A DNA stretch of 64,000 nt from JAGQOZ01 sp041399205 (GTDB lineage: Bacteria; Planctomycetota; Planctomycetia; Pirellulales; Pirellulaceae), in NCBI GenBank assembly GCA_041399205.1, contig JAWKTK010000023.1, forward strand, positions 62,001-126,000. The letters are read 5' to 3'. Both the position numbers and the translations under genes were made by a program. Of the stretch, positions 29,903 to 40,376 are shown piece after piece (position 1 is the first letter of the stretch; each line of letters opens with the position of its first letter). The notes beneath the pieces are model-generated. The model did no database searches. It was given only the letters and a program-made list of their open reading frames with translations, and had not been told where the DNA came from.

Positions 29903-30706
29903 ATGACGACGTCCATTCGCGAATTGGACTCTTTTCCTTCGAAGTTGGACATCGCCAAGAACTGGTTCCCACGGTACACCGGCATGGCGATTAGCGAAGT
30001 GGGGGAGTACGTTCTGTTGACCAATTTTTCGTACTACATTAGAAACCTTGTGCGACGCTTCAACTGTGACCTTCGAGGTGCCGATCGGCCGATGCAAGCC
30101 GCCACCAATCGGAACGGACTTAGCATTATTAATTTTGGGATGGGTTCGCCCAACGCGGCCACTGTCATGGATCTGCTAACTGCATGCGGCCCCAAAGGCG
30201 TTTTGTTTCTGGGAAAGTGTGGTGGCTTGAAAGATACGTCGGAAATCGGGCACTTTATCCTGCCCATTGCTGCGATTCGAGGCGAAGGTACGTCGGCGGA
30301 TTACTTCCCGCCGGAAGTGCCGGCATTGCCTTCGTTCAAATTGCACAAATTTGTTTCGGACAAGATTACGTCATTTGGCCACGACTATCGAACGGGGGTC
30401 GTGTATACCACCAACCGACGCGTTTGGGAGCATGATCGGCAGTTTCTGAAACGCCTGCAATCGTTGACCGTCATCGGAATTGATATGGAAACCGCCACCA
30501 TTTTTATCGTCGGACACCGCAACGAAATTGCACGTGGTGCACTGCTGTTGGTTTCGGATGTACCTGTTTCGCCTGATGGCGTGAAGTCGGAAGAGACTGA
30601 CGCGCGAGTCACTAGTGAATGGGCAGAAGTCCATTTGCAGATCGGGATTGAAGCCATGACCGAAATTGGAACGGTCGGCGAACCCATCAAGCACTTTCGG
30701 TATTAA
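29903..30706 (+). CDS. amn: AMP nucleosidase
   Basis: This is an intact 267-residue enzyme that splits AMP into adenine and ribose 5-phosphate. The sequence follows the short AMP nucleosidase family closely: IAKNWFPRYTGMAISEVGEY, DRPMQAATN, INFGMGSPNAATVMDLL, GVLFLGKCGGL, LPIAAIRGEGTSADYFPPE, VVYTTNRRVWE, the nucleosidase signature IDMETAT, and a C-terminal GEPIKHFRY. No clear Shine-Dalgarno site is seen before ATG 29903. By removing AMP, the enzyme helps hold adenylate balance when ATP is low, which fits the energy-stress content of this region. Confidence 0.92.
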   Translation: MTTSIRELDSFPSKLDIAKNWFPRYTGMAISEVGEYVLLTNFSYYIRNLVRRFNCDLRGADRPMQAATNRNGLSIINFGMGSPNAATVMDLLTACGPKGVLFLGKCGGLKDTSEIGHFILPIAAIRGEGTSADYFPPEVPALPSFKLHKFVSDKITSFGHDYRTGVVYTTNRRVWEHDRQFLKRLQSLTVIGIDMETATIFIVGHRNEIARGALLLVSDVPVSPDGVKSEETDARVTSEWAEVHLQIGIEAMTEIGTVGEPIKHFRY

Positions 30707-30900
30707 CCAACGCAATACACCGTCGACTCGTTCCCCTTCGCCGCTGCCACATAATCCACTCGCGACGTGGGCGTGAACTTCCTTTGCCGTACAGATAGAA
30801 TAGGTTTTTCATGAGCATCCTTCTTGGCAAACAAGTTGTTAATTGGGGCTCGTTCCAGCAATCTATTCGGTCGCGCAATTCCGCTGTAAGGATTCGGCAA

Positions 30901-33900
30901 ATGGCGAAGAAAAAGGTGATAAAAAAATCGGCAACCGGCAAGTCACAGCCGCTCGAGTCAGGAAGTTCACCGTCAACAGAACGTTCCGTAAAACAATCGT
31001 CGAACGAATCAGAAACAAGAACCAAGGAATCTTCAAAACTCAAAGACGAATTCCCGATCGTAGGAATCGGCGCTTCAGCCGGCGGGTTGGAAGCGTTAGA
31101 GGAGCTGCTTGAAGCCATGCCTGAGGATACGGGAATGGCTTTTGTTGTGGTGACGCATCAACATCCTGGGCATTCCAGCTTGTTGCCGCAATTACTTTCC
31201 AAAGTTACTGGCATGCCCGTGACCACAGCCGGTGATGGAGCCAAAGTGGAACCGAATCACGTGTACATTGGCCCTCCCGGCGCTCATTTGGCAATCCTGA
31301 ACCGAGCGTTGCACCTTATGGCACCCGATGAAAGTTACGAGGAACACTTGGGAGATGAGTCTTCGCATGAAGAACGACACGGAGGCCATTTATCTAAGAA
31401 CGCTGTTACAGATGAGGTCCCTCCCGTTCCATCGCATGTTCTGCCACAAGATGGCGTTCCACAAGACGTTCAACGATACGCTCCGCGATTACCGATTGAC
31501 TATTTCTTTCGATCCTTGGCGGACGATGTCACAGAACAATCCATCTGTATTGTCCTGTCTGGCACTGGTACCGATGGCACGCTTGGTCTACGAGCCATCA
31601 AGGGTGTATCGGGAATGGCAATGGTGCAGGAGCCGACTTCGGCCAAATATAGCGGCATGCTGGCCAGCGCGTTAAACACCGGACTGGCTGACTATGTCCC
31701 TTCGCCCAGCTGAAATGCCTCAAAATCTGGTGGCATATGCCAGCGGCCCTTATTCAAAAAGTCGAGAAACGATAGTCGAGATCAGCCGTAGATGCTGAGT
31801 CGACGCAAAGATCTTTTGTGCTATTGCGAAACTGCACTGGCAATGATTTTTCGTCTTACAAGACCAACACCATTCGCCGCCGTATCGAACGGCGCATGAA
31901 TGTTCACCAAATTGAGAGTTCGGCCCAATACCTTCGCTATTTACAGACGGAATCCTCACCGAAATCGACCTGCTATTCAAGGAACTCTTGATCAGCGTTA
32001 CCAGCTTTTTTCGTGATCGTGAATTCTGGAACAAATTGGCAGCCGGGCCGCTGCTGGAGATTACTAAAATCACGTTCGGACGAATTCACGTTTCGAGCGT
32101 GGGTGCCGAAACTGCGCCAGCGGGGAAGAAGTCTATACGCTGGCCATCACACTTCGTGAATGCATGGCCAGCATCCAGCCCATTTCGATGTACAGATCTT
32201 CGGAACTGACCTTGATAACGAAGCTATCGAGACGGCTCGCTTAGGGCAATATCCCAGCGGCATCGGCGTCGATATCTCCTCTGGCCGTCTGACTCGCTTC
32301 TTTACGAATAATGACAGCTTGTATCAGATTCGCAAGGATATCCGCGAGATGGCCGTGTTCGCAACGCAAAACGTAATCAAGGATCCACCATTCACCAAAC
32401 TGGATCTGCTTATCTGTCGCAATCTCTTGATCTACCTAAACGCGGATCTGCAAAAGCGCTATTGCCGATCTTTCACTACACGCTACGGCCGGGCAGGCTA
32501 TTGGTATTGGGGCCGTCGGAAACTATCGGCGGGTATTCGGAATTGTTTGAAGTGGTGGATCAAAAATGGAAAATCTATCGGCGTAAGGAATCGCGAATGC
32601 CCAACATGCCGGAAATGCCGGCGCAACGAGCACAAAACGATTCCGGCCACCGACGCGAGATGGCGACGGTTGACCACTCGACAGTGAAACCCTTTTTGAC
32701 CGGCAGTGCGACCATGAGCTTGCTGGAACTGACTGGCAGCTAAACCGCTTTTGTCCAAGTTTTGTCGTGACTAATGATCATGGCGATATTGTACACGTCC
32801 ATGGTCAGGACGGGGCTGTGCCGGAACTGGCCGAAGGGCAGGCCAGAACAAATGTGGTCGATATGGCTCGCGAAGGACTACCGCACGAATTGTCCGCATT
32901 AATCCGGCAGGCGTCGGCCTCAGACACAGAAGCGGTTCGCCAAACGTGCGTGTCAAAACGAACGGTGATTACACATTAGTTAATATATCGGTATCTCGCA
33001 TTCTGGAACCGGAACCGATCCGTGGCTTGTTGCTGATCGTATTTCTGCCCTCGCAAATACCGGACAAAGCCACGGACAAAAGTGAACAGCGTGACCTCGC
33101 CAGATCGTCTGCAAGGACTCGAACAGGAACTGCAATACATGAAGGAATCTTACCAAACCGCCCTGAAAGAACTGGAAACGTCCAACGAAGAGCTGAAAAG
33201 CACCAACGAAGAATTGCAGTCGGCCAACGAAGAACTGCAATCGATGAATGAAGAGTTGGAAACATCAAGGAAGAAATGCAATTGCTTAATGAAGAATTGA
33301 CGACGGTCAATTCGGAGCTGCAGTCGAAGGTCGAAGATCTTTCGCAAGCCAACGATGATATGCAGAACCTGTTGAACAGCACCGACATTGCCACCATTTT
33401 CTTAGATGAAGATTTGAACATCAAGCGATACACAAATCACGCTACGGGTATTATTGCCATTCGCGCCACGGACGTAGATCGGCCGCTCGGAGAACTGACG
33501 TCGCGACTGAAGTATGACCGGCTGACGCAAGATTGCCGCGAAGTAATGGATACGCTTGTGTTCAAGAAAAAAGAAGTTGAAACGTTGGAAGGGGGCTGGT
33601 ACTTGATGCGGATCATGCCCTATCGAACCACGAAACGGAAAATTGATGGCCTTGTATTGACGTTTGTCAATATTCGAGAAATGAAGGACGCGGAAAAAAC
33701 GGGGCAGCGTACCTTTTTCGAGGCCATCTTCGATACGATCCAAGCACCTTTGATCGTGCTGAATGAACATCGTGCCGTCGTTTCGGCGAATCATTGCTTC
33801 TACCATACATTTCGCCTGCGTCCCAAGCTGGTCGTTGGCAAGCCGTTGCGCGAGATTGGAGATGGAGCATGGGATGTCCCCGAATTGCACGAGTTGCTGG

Positions 33901-34073
33901 AGGAAATTTTGCCGCACAACACTAGTTTTGATGACTTCACGTGGGAAAACAGCTTTCCCAAAATAGGTCGCAAGAGATTTCAGATTGACGCTCGCCGACT
34001 GGACCAGGATTCTAGCTTGCCCGGCATGATTTTGCTGTCTATGCAAGAGCTGACAGGTACGAAAGAAAAATAA
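30901..34073 (+). CDS. CheB-CheR-PAS fusion protein, several frameshifts
   Basis: ATG 30901 (MAKKKVIKKSATGK) follows AAGGAT. A charged linker leads to a CheB methylesterase domain: GIGASAGGLEALEELL with the catalytic Ser, THQHPGHSSLLPQLLS with the His, and LSGTGTDGTLGLRAI with the Asp. The CheR methyltransferase domain lies at about 31.85-32.65 kb (ISVTSFFRDREFW, FGTDLDNEAIETAR, LLICRNLLIYL, LVLGPSETIG) and is broken by frameshifts. A long coiled coil rich in NEEL repeats (33.1-33.4 kb) and two PAS-like domains follow. Frameshifts lie near 31715, 31850, 32170, 32450, 32740, 32950, 33100 and 33270. Proteins of this layout act in signalling outside classical chemotaxis, often with a linked histidine kinase, as here. 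Confidence 0.85.
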
Positions 34074-34166
34074 ACGCGTTACGGAATGCCCTCCGTCAAG
34101 ACAATTGAGATACGAAATGGCCTTCTGCGGCATTCGTCTGGATAATCCAAACACGTACTAACCACA

Positions 34167-36480
34167 ATGGCCGACAAAAGAACATCGCACGATTCGCATT
34201 CCAAACGAACGCTGCGCCAGCGAGCGGAAGAGCTGGTTACGGCATCGTTCACCGATATTCGCCGGCATTCTACGGAAGAACTGCAGAGACTGGTTCACGA
34301 ATTTCAGGTTCACCAGATCGAGCTGGAATTACAGAACGAAGAACTACGTCGAACGCAATTCGAACTCGCTGAGGCGCGGGATCGCTATTCGGATTTGTAC
34401 GAGTTTGCTCCGGTCGGCTATTTAACTATTCAGAAAAACGGGCAAATTCTAGAAGCGAATCTGACCGCGACCACACTACTTTGCATCGAACGCGGCAAAC
34501 TGCTGAATCGCAAATTCACCGATTTCCTGCCGCCAGAATCATACGAAGTTTGGCAGATGTATCTGCGTGACGTGTTCCGCAACCAAGGTCTGCAACGATG
34601 TGAACTCGACATGCTCACGGCAGAAGGCACTCGCATGACAATCCGACTAGAAAGCCTCGTCGCGTGTGATACCGATGGAGTTCCAGTCTGGTGTCGTACC
34701 ACCATTATCGACGTCAGCCAGCAGAAAGCCGCTGAATTCGAAGTGCGTCAGTTGAATGCCACATTGGAACAACGCGTAGCGGAACAAACAAACCAAATCC
34801 GCCTGTTGGCCGAAGCTATTTCGCATCTGGGCGAAGGTGTATTGATTACGGACAGTCAATTGGAACCGCCTGGACCTACAATCTTGTTTGCCAATGATGC
34901 GATTTGTCAAATTTCTGGCTACGGCCGCGTCGAGCTTGTTGGTAAAACGCCTCGCATACTTCAAGGGAGTGACCGATCGCCAGGCGTTAAGCCGAATCAA
35001 GACGTGTATGCTGGCCAAGCGTTCCTGCGAATTAATTAACCGTAAAGACGGCACTCGAGATCGAGATGTTAATTTCGCCGATTTTCAATACAGTTGGTGA
35101 CTGGCACGAACTTCGTCGATTCATCGGGATATTAGCGATGCGCGTCTGCTCTTCAACAATCGAGCAGCGTGACAAACTATTGCAGCACCTTCGAATACGT
35201 GCCCGCACCAGTTGCCATGTTTGATTGGACATGCGTTACGTGTTGCCAGTCGCCGTTGGTATAGCGATTGCAAATGGAAGACCAGGTGATATTAGTCGAA
35301 GTACCACTATGACATATTTCCTGCGTTATCGAACGTCTCGACGGTCCTACAGCAGCGCGCGTGGCAGGCGAGGCGTTTGCGTCGGCGGAAAGGTCGTTCG
35401 TCGCCCCAGATGGCAGACGTTATGGGTGAAATGGGAGCTTTTGCCTTGGCAGAATTTTGTGAAATCGGCGGCGTCATTATCTTCAGTGAAGTGATTACCG
35501 GCGTGGCTGAACAGCAACTGCAACGTGGCAAACAAGATTTCATAGTGTTTTTTTAATTGTGCATCCCCCGTCGGTATTGCTGGGCGACAGCGAAGAAGGT
35601 GAAAATATGCAATCCGCTTTGTGATCTACTGGGCTACACATCAGATTCAGCTTCAGATGCAACTTTTGCAAGCTGATTCACCATTGTTGGAGGCCAACTT
35701 AAGCACAGTGCGTGACTTAGAGACGGGCCAGATCGCTCATACAGATGAAAACCGTTACCGTGCAAACATGATCATTTATCTGGGTACGCAAGTTTCAACA
35801 CTGATTCGTGGTGGCGGCAGTCCCTGTTTCGTCACTGGTAATGGACCAAACGGAACGGCGCGGCCAAAGCGGTTATGCTGAGAAGCCTCGATTCGAGGCA
35901 TTCTCGATTCAGCCGCTGATGCCATCATCACCACAGACTGTGCCGGCATTATTGTTACTGCCATTCCAGCCGCTGAAGTCGTTTTTTGGCTGTGAGGAAG
36001 AGCTCATAGGCGAGAACGTCAGGATCTTGATGCCAGGCGAAATCTCGCCAAGAACTTTAAAATGGTATCCTGCTGCTTATCCGATTCGACCAAGCAAGAC
36101 CGTACCAGTCGCGAAGCATGGGCCTCTCATAAGGATGGCAGTTCGTTCCTATTGAATACTCCATTAGCGAAATCGATCACGCAGGCCTTTTTACGGGCAT
36201 CATCCGAGATGTTTCGCAACGTCGCGAACTCCAAAAACAGGTACTGGAAATTGCGGCCGAAGAGGATCGCAGAATCGGACACGAATTGCACGACAACATC
36301 CAGCAGCAATTGACTGGACGGTTGTTGTGCAAGTATAGCAGATGCGTTGACAGAAAAAGCGTTGCCCAGGCTCAAATGGCAACTGGATTGACGGACCAGC
36401 TGGCAAAAACCATAATAAGTGCAACTTCTGGCACATGGCATTGTGCCAGTGGACATTAAAACGCACTTCAAGCCGCTTTG
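34167..36480 (+). CDS. PAS-domain sensor histidine kinase (HisKA_3 type), degraded
   Basis: The intact first part (34167-35039) has the N-terminal helix ELQRLVHEFQVHQIELELQN typical of kinases linked to CheB/CheR proteins. A PAS domain (FAPVGYLTIQKNGQILEANL), a coiled coil and a second PAS (FANDAICQISGYGRVELVGK) follow. After 35040 the frame breaks often. Readable pieces are ISPIFNTVGD, FGCEEELIGENVRILMPGE from a further PAS domain, FTGIIRDVSQRRELQKQ, and the phospho-acceptor helix LEIAAEEDRRIGHELHDNIQ with its His near 36285. The ATPase domain after it is missing or unreadable. It starts 93 bases after the CheB-CheR-PAS gene and probably works with it. The part 35.1-35.6 kb could not be read. 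Confidence 0.65.
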
Positions 36481-37005
36481 GTTGACTGGCGGATGCCATA
36501 ACCTGTAGACCAATTCCTTGTCTTTTGCCGGTACAACGGTGACATTGAGTATATTTGTGTACTATCATCGGGTTAAAGGCGTTAACAACGCTACGTAACT
36601 TACTCTGTTGTGATCAGATCGTGACTCCGCACCGACGCATCAAACAGGCGCTTTTCGCTGCAAATCGTACGACGTAAGTTCAACATCAAATTTGAATTTA
36701 ATATGAAAGCTGAAATCCCGCAGAGCATAAGCGTCATTGGCGCTTCATCAAATAAAGTTTGATTGGCTGCTGGCTTGATTTGTTTATGGTCTTGCCGAAC
36801 AATTGCCAGACGGAAGATTTTTAAGTTGGTCCCTTCGTCGCTTGTTGCTGCCGACCATTGTTCCCGAAAACCACCATGCCCGATTCAATTATTTCGCTCT
36901 ATGGGGAAGCGCTTTTTGCGGCGGCACAATGAGTGGAGCGTTAGTCATCGTGCCAAATAGGTTGGCATGATAAACCCCGTATCAATTTCTGTGAAGGAGA
37001 AAACA
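36481..37005. other. Intergenic region, no gene seen
   Basis: About 525 bases without a supported gene. A short hairpin (AAGCG with CGCTT near 36730-36745) is present. The last part contains the AAGGAG ribosome site for the copper-storage-like gene. Confidence 0.4.
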
Positions 37006-37452
37006 ATGGACCAATCAGCAAATGATATCGTCTGCAGGCGTCGGGATTGCTGGTCTGACATTGGCAAGTCAGGTTTCAGCGCAGAAGCAAAACCATCCAG
37101 AAGCCTCGAGCTGCCGTGAGGGCGAACAACCATCAAGCATGTTTGGACAAATGCCTGACTTGCGAAACAATCTGCAACAGAGACTGCCCATCATTGTCTG
37201 ACCCAAGCGGTCAACGGGATGAAGGACCATGTTCACGCGGCAGAATTCGCCTGGTCCTGTGAAGATATTTGCGGCATTACCGCCAAATTGATCGCTAGGT
37301 CCTGCGGCATGACCAAGGATATGTGCCAAGTAGCAGCGAAAATCTGCGAAGAATGCGCCAAAGAGTGCGAAAAGATGCCCAGTGACAAACAAAGGATGGC
37401 GTGCGCGCAATCGTGCCGAGAGTGTGCCGCTGCGTGTCGCAAGGTTACTTAA
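37006..37452 (+). CDS. Csp-like copper-storage four-helix protein, frameshifted
   Basis: ATG 37006 has an AAGGAG site. Shortly after it the frame must shift to read SAGVGIAGLTLASQVSAQ, a signal-like hydrophobic stretch. A cysteine-rich four-helix region then comes in pieces: ACLDKCLTCETICNRDC, then AAEFAWSCEDICGITAKLIA, CGMTKDMCQVAAKICEECAK, and a last helix ACAQSCRECAAACRKVT. The CxxxC and CxxC spacing along helices is the mark of the DUF326/Csp family, which holds many Cu(I) ions in the bundle core. About 18 Cys can be counted. At least two frameshifts are needed. The signal suggests an exported form like Csp1. No copper pump or regulator lies next to it, although a P-type ATPase is at the far left of the window. 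Confidence 0.75.
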
Positions 37453-37836
37453 TCATCTCGATCAAGCGAAACAGTTCCGGCGAACGGTGGAACCGCATGG
37501 CTGGCAGGGATCAGCCGTCAGCGACGGATTGCCAGCAAATCACAAGATGTGCAGCAAGTCGCCGGAGTGTTTTTATACAATTAGAAGTCCGAGGCTATGG
37601 CGGAACAAATCCTTGCCAAACTAACGCATTTGAATATCTTAGTTTGCGCAGGTTATCTGACCGGCATTTCTGCCGCAAGGCTCGCAAACCAATTCAACTA
37701 TCGGTTAGGGCATGGCGAGATTCACCATAGCGGAACAGATGAGTGGAAATCACAAGTCCGTCCGCCGATAACCAAAAGACAGGTAGCGGTGCAAACTCAG
37801 CGCTCGTTCGGCCAGATCTTGGACAAGGATGTCTCT

Positions 37837-39057
37837 GTGGAAAATAAACTTAGGGCAACAACCGTTCTACTTCGTATCCAATTGTTATTCGCACTTCTGG
37901 CTTGCGGAAATTTGGTCGGCTGTTACGCTCCCCTTCGTTCGCCTGCTATCGCCGCGACAGCCTTACCGGATTCTTACCGAACGCCCTATCGCTCGGTAGG
38001 AACGCCGTTAAATTTTGCCGAACTTACTCAGCCAACGCCTCCCGACTATCTACTTGGCCCGAAGGACGTATTACAGATTGCCATTCCCGAGCTTTACCCC
38101 AGCGCCGAGTATCGGCCGCTGGAGGTGGAAGTCATGGCCAATGGCCAAGTGCAACTGCCACTTGTTCCGGCGGTACACGTCTCTGGTATGAATCTCCAGC
38201 AAGCACAGCAAGCCATTACCAAGGCCTATGCGGATAATGAAGTGCTGCAGAAGCCAGCGGTGAATGTCTCGTTAGCGGCGAAAAGTACGGTGGAAATCTT
38301 GGTGCTGGGCGAGGTCAATTCGCCCGGCATCTATCCACTTCCTCGATATCAAAACGACGTCGGGCACGCATTGGCGGCTGCGGTGGGACTGACAAAAACT
38401 GCTGCCGACATGATCGAAGTGCACCGGAAATCAGCTGTGTCGGTAGGAATAGACGGAACGGAATTCGAACCGGGAGTGACTCTGATCCAAGATGGCGATG
38501 GAACGGCATACCAAGAAACACTGACCAATACTTGTGGCGAACAGCAGTCCGTGTTGAAGATTCCATTGCGAGGGTTAGAGCCGGGAACTCTAAGCTTTGG
38601 CGACATTACGCTGAATGCCGGAGACGTAGTGCGCATTCCCAGTCGTCGCCATGAAGTGTTTTGGGTGGTAGGAAAGTTGAATCAAACCAACTTGGTTCGC
38701 TTCACCTTGGGAGACCGCGAACGGGAACTCGGTGCCGGCTTGGTGATTCCGCCCGATCGCGATATTGACGTAGTGACCGCCGTGGTCATGGCGGGCTACA
38801 TTGATCCAATCGATTCGCCCACGACGGTAACCGTGCAACGAGCGAATCCGGATGGGCAAGGTCCGCCGTTGCTGATCCATGTCGATTTGATTCGTGCACG
38901 ATATGATCAACGAGAAACCGTGTTGGTTCAGCCGGGCGATATTATTTACGTGAATCCTGACCCTGCTTGGTGGTTCCGACGAACATTCGACCGCGTTGTT
39001 CCAGATCTGATTACGTTGCCCTACGCACAATCAGTGCTTAAATGGTTTGGCCGATAG
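37837..39057 (+). CDS. Polysaccharide export (OPX/Wza-type) lipoprotein
   Basis: This is the outer-membrane channel partner for polysaccharide export. The frame is open from 37597, but GTG 37837, with AAGGAT 6-11 bases upstream, puts the signal peptide (VLLRIQLLFALLACGNLVGC) at the N-terminus with a lipobox cysteine at residue 29. The Poly_export domain (about 60-150) includes DYLLGPKDVLQIAIPEL and GQVQLPLVPAVHVSG. SLBB-type repeats follow (VLGEVNSPGIYPLP and VVMAGYIDPIDSPTTV), and the end is VLVQPGDIIYVNPDP. It is intact. It opens the export locus; the ABC exporter and Wzc-like partner lie 18-23 kb further on the other strand. Confidence 0.85.
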   Translation: MENKLRATTVLLRIQLLFALLACGNLVGCYAPLRSPAIAATALPDSYRTPYRSVGTPLNFAELTQPTPPDYLLGPKDVLQIAIPELYPSAEYRPLEVEVMANGQVQLPLVPAVHVSGMNLQQAQQAITKAYADNEVLQKPAVNVSLAAKSTVEILVLGEVNSPGIYPLPRYQNDVGHALAAAVGLTKTAADMIEVHRKSAVSVGIDGTEFEPGVTLIQDGDGTAYQETLTNTCGEQQSVLKIPLRGLEPGTLSFGDITLNAGDVVRIPSRRHEVFWVVGKLNQTNLVRFTLGDRERELGAGLVIPPDRDIDVVTAVVMAGYIDPIDSPTTVTVQRANPDGQGPPLLIHVDLIRARYDQRETVLVQPGDIIYVNPDPAWWFRRTFDRVVPDLITLPYAQSVLKWFGR

Positions 39058-39085
39058 GCATGGAAGGCAGTCGTTCAAGCGAGAC

Positions 39086-40357
39086 CTAAGGCGAGCCAAG
39101 CATGCCCTGTGCCTGAAATTCCTCTTCATGAACAAATGGAGAACGACAAGGCAGGTCGCGTTCTTGGCATACGATTTGGTGGACGTCGCGAATGAGTTGA
39201 ACGTGAGCCGACTGTTGTTCGATACCTCGGCGACGAAACATCCGCTTTTGAACTTCGATCACAACCTCCGCCGGTATACTGGTTGTCAGTCCGCCGATAG
39301 ATGGTGCGGAATTACAAAAGCTGGCTACGTTGGAAAGAATGAAACCATACAACATGCTGCAAACGCCAATCGTGACCCCTGTAAAAATGGATGTGTTAAT
39401 GGCCGCTTTGGAATAGTCGCCCATGACGCATCCCAGAAACTGCATGCCCGTGGCGATTCGATGGTCACGCTCACCCATTCGAACTTCTCCGTACGTGTTC
39501 TTCAGATTGGAATTGCTGGTTCCGGCGCCTAAGTTTACCCAACTTCCTAAGTAGGAATGGCCTAAGAATCCGTGATGCTGTTTGTTGGAATAGTCTTCCA
39601 AGACACTGGCGACCAATTCGCCTCCGACCTTGCTATTCTTGCCAACGTAAACGTGTTCGTAAACGGACGCATGATCGTTAACCACGGCGTTTCGATCCAG
39701 GAAAACGGGCCCTCGTATTACCAAATGGGAACCGAGTTTCACTCCATTTTCCAACAAAATGGGGCCATGCTGCGTGTCAAGATGATGCGACGCGTCAAGA
39801 GTGAAGCCCGGGCGAGCAAAAACGCCATCGGCAATTTCGTGAAATTCGGCGGAAGCAATTCGATCATTTAAGGTATCGGTCAAGGTGGTGAGATGTTTCT
39901 GGACCAATTGATACGGACGATCGATTAACGCTAAGTCGGTCGCAATCATACGTAACGGTAGCTGGCCAAGATATTCTTCGAACTGCCCGAATTGCATTCT
40001 GTCCGAATCGGTTAATCCCTCCGGAAGAAATGCGGCTGCAATCTGGTTGTCCACAATTGCAATGGATGCAGAATCGGCGCGAATCATGTTCTGCAGTGTT
40101 CGAAAAGTCCGCGGCGAAGGAACCAACCGAGCGTTCATGATTAGGAGCTTCGTGCCCATCGGCCGATCGGCAATGCGGTCGTCCAGGGCTGCAATCGCCT
40201 TCAGGTGGTTACGCACGATCACACTGGTGGCCGGAGTCAACCGTTCGGCAAGCTCGATCAGTTGTCCGCCGCCACACGTCATGCGATACGCCGGTCGCAT
40301 CAAGGTGACCGGTTCCAGATTTTGAACGGCTTGGTCTTCAAAGATCAGACAGTGCAT
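39086..40357 (-). CDS. GlmU-like sugar nucleotidyltransferase / hexapeptide acyltransferase-like protein
   Basis: This is an intact 423-residue protein. The N-terminal half is a degenerate nucleotidyltransferase-like domain, starting MHCLIFEDQAVQNLEPVTLM. The C-terminal half is a left-handed beta helix with hexapeptide-like turns (VIRGPVFLDRNAVVNDHASV, HVYVGKNSKVGGE) followed by FLGHSYLGSWVNLGAGTSNS and YGEVRMG. This matches the GlmU-like putative sugar-phosphate nucleotidyltransferases annotated in several phyla, which lack the full pyrophosphorylase signature. The enzyme may activate or acylate a hexosamine for the polysaccharide. It converges with the Wza-like gene, with 28 bases between the stops. 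Confidence 0.75.
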   Translation of the reverse strand: MHCLIFEDQAVQNLEPVTLMRPAYRMTCGGGQLIELAERLTPATSVIVRNHLKAIAALDDRIADRPMGTKLLIMNARLVPSPRTFRTLQNMIRADSASIAIVDNQIAAAFLPEGLTDSDRMQFGQFEEYLGQLPLRMIATDLALIDRPYQLVQKHLTTLTDTLNDRIASAEFHEIADGVFARPGFTLDASHHLDTQHGPILLENGVKLGSHLVIRGPVFLDRNAVVNDHASVYEHVYVGKNSKVGGELVASVLEDYSNKQHHGFLGHSYLGSWVNLGAGTSNSNLKNTYGEVRMGERDHRIATGMQFLGCVMGDYSKAAINTSIFTGVTIGVCSMLYGFILSNVASFCNSAPSIGGLTTSIPAEVVIEVQKRMFRRRGIEQQSAHVQLIRDVHQIVCQERDLPCRSPFVHEEEFQAQGMLGSP

Positions 40358-40376
40358 GATCTATCCTCCAGAGTGT

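Noticed and set aside
36763..36960. 65-codon plus-strand frame before the copper-storage-like gene
   Set aside because: No ribosome site, basic shadow-like composition and no recognisable domain.
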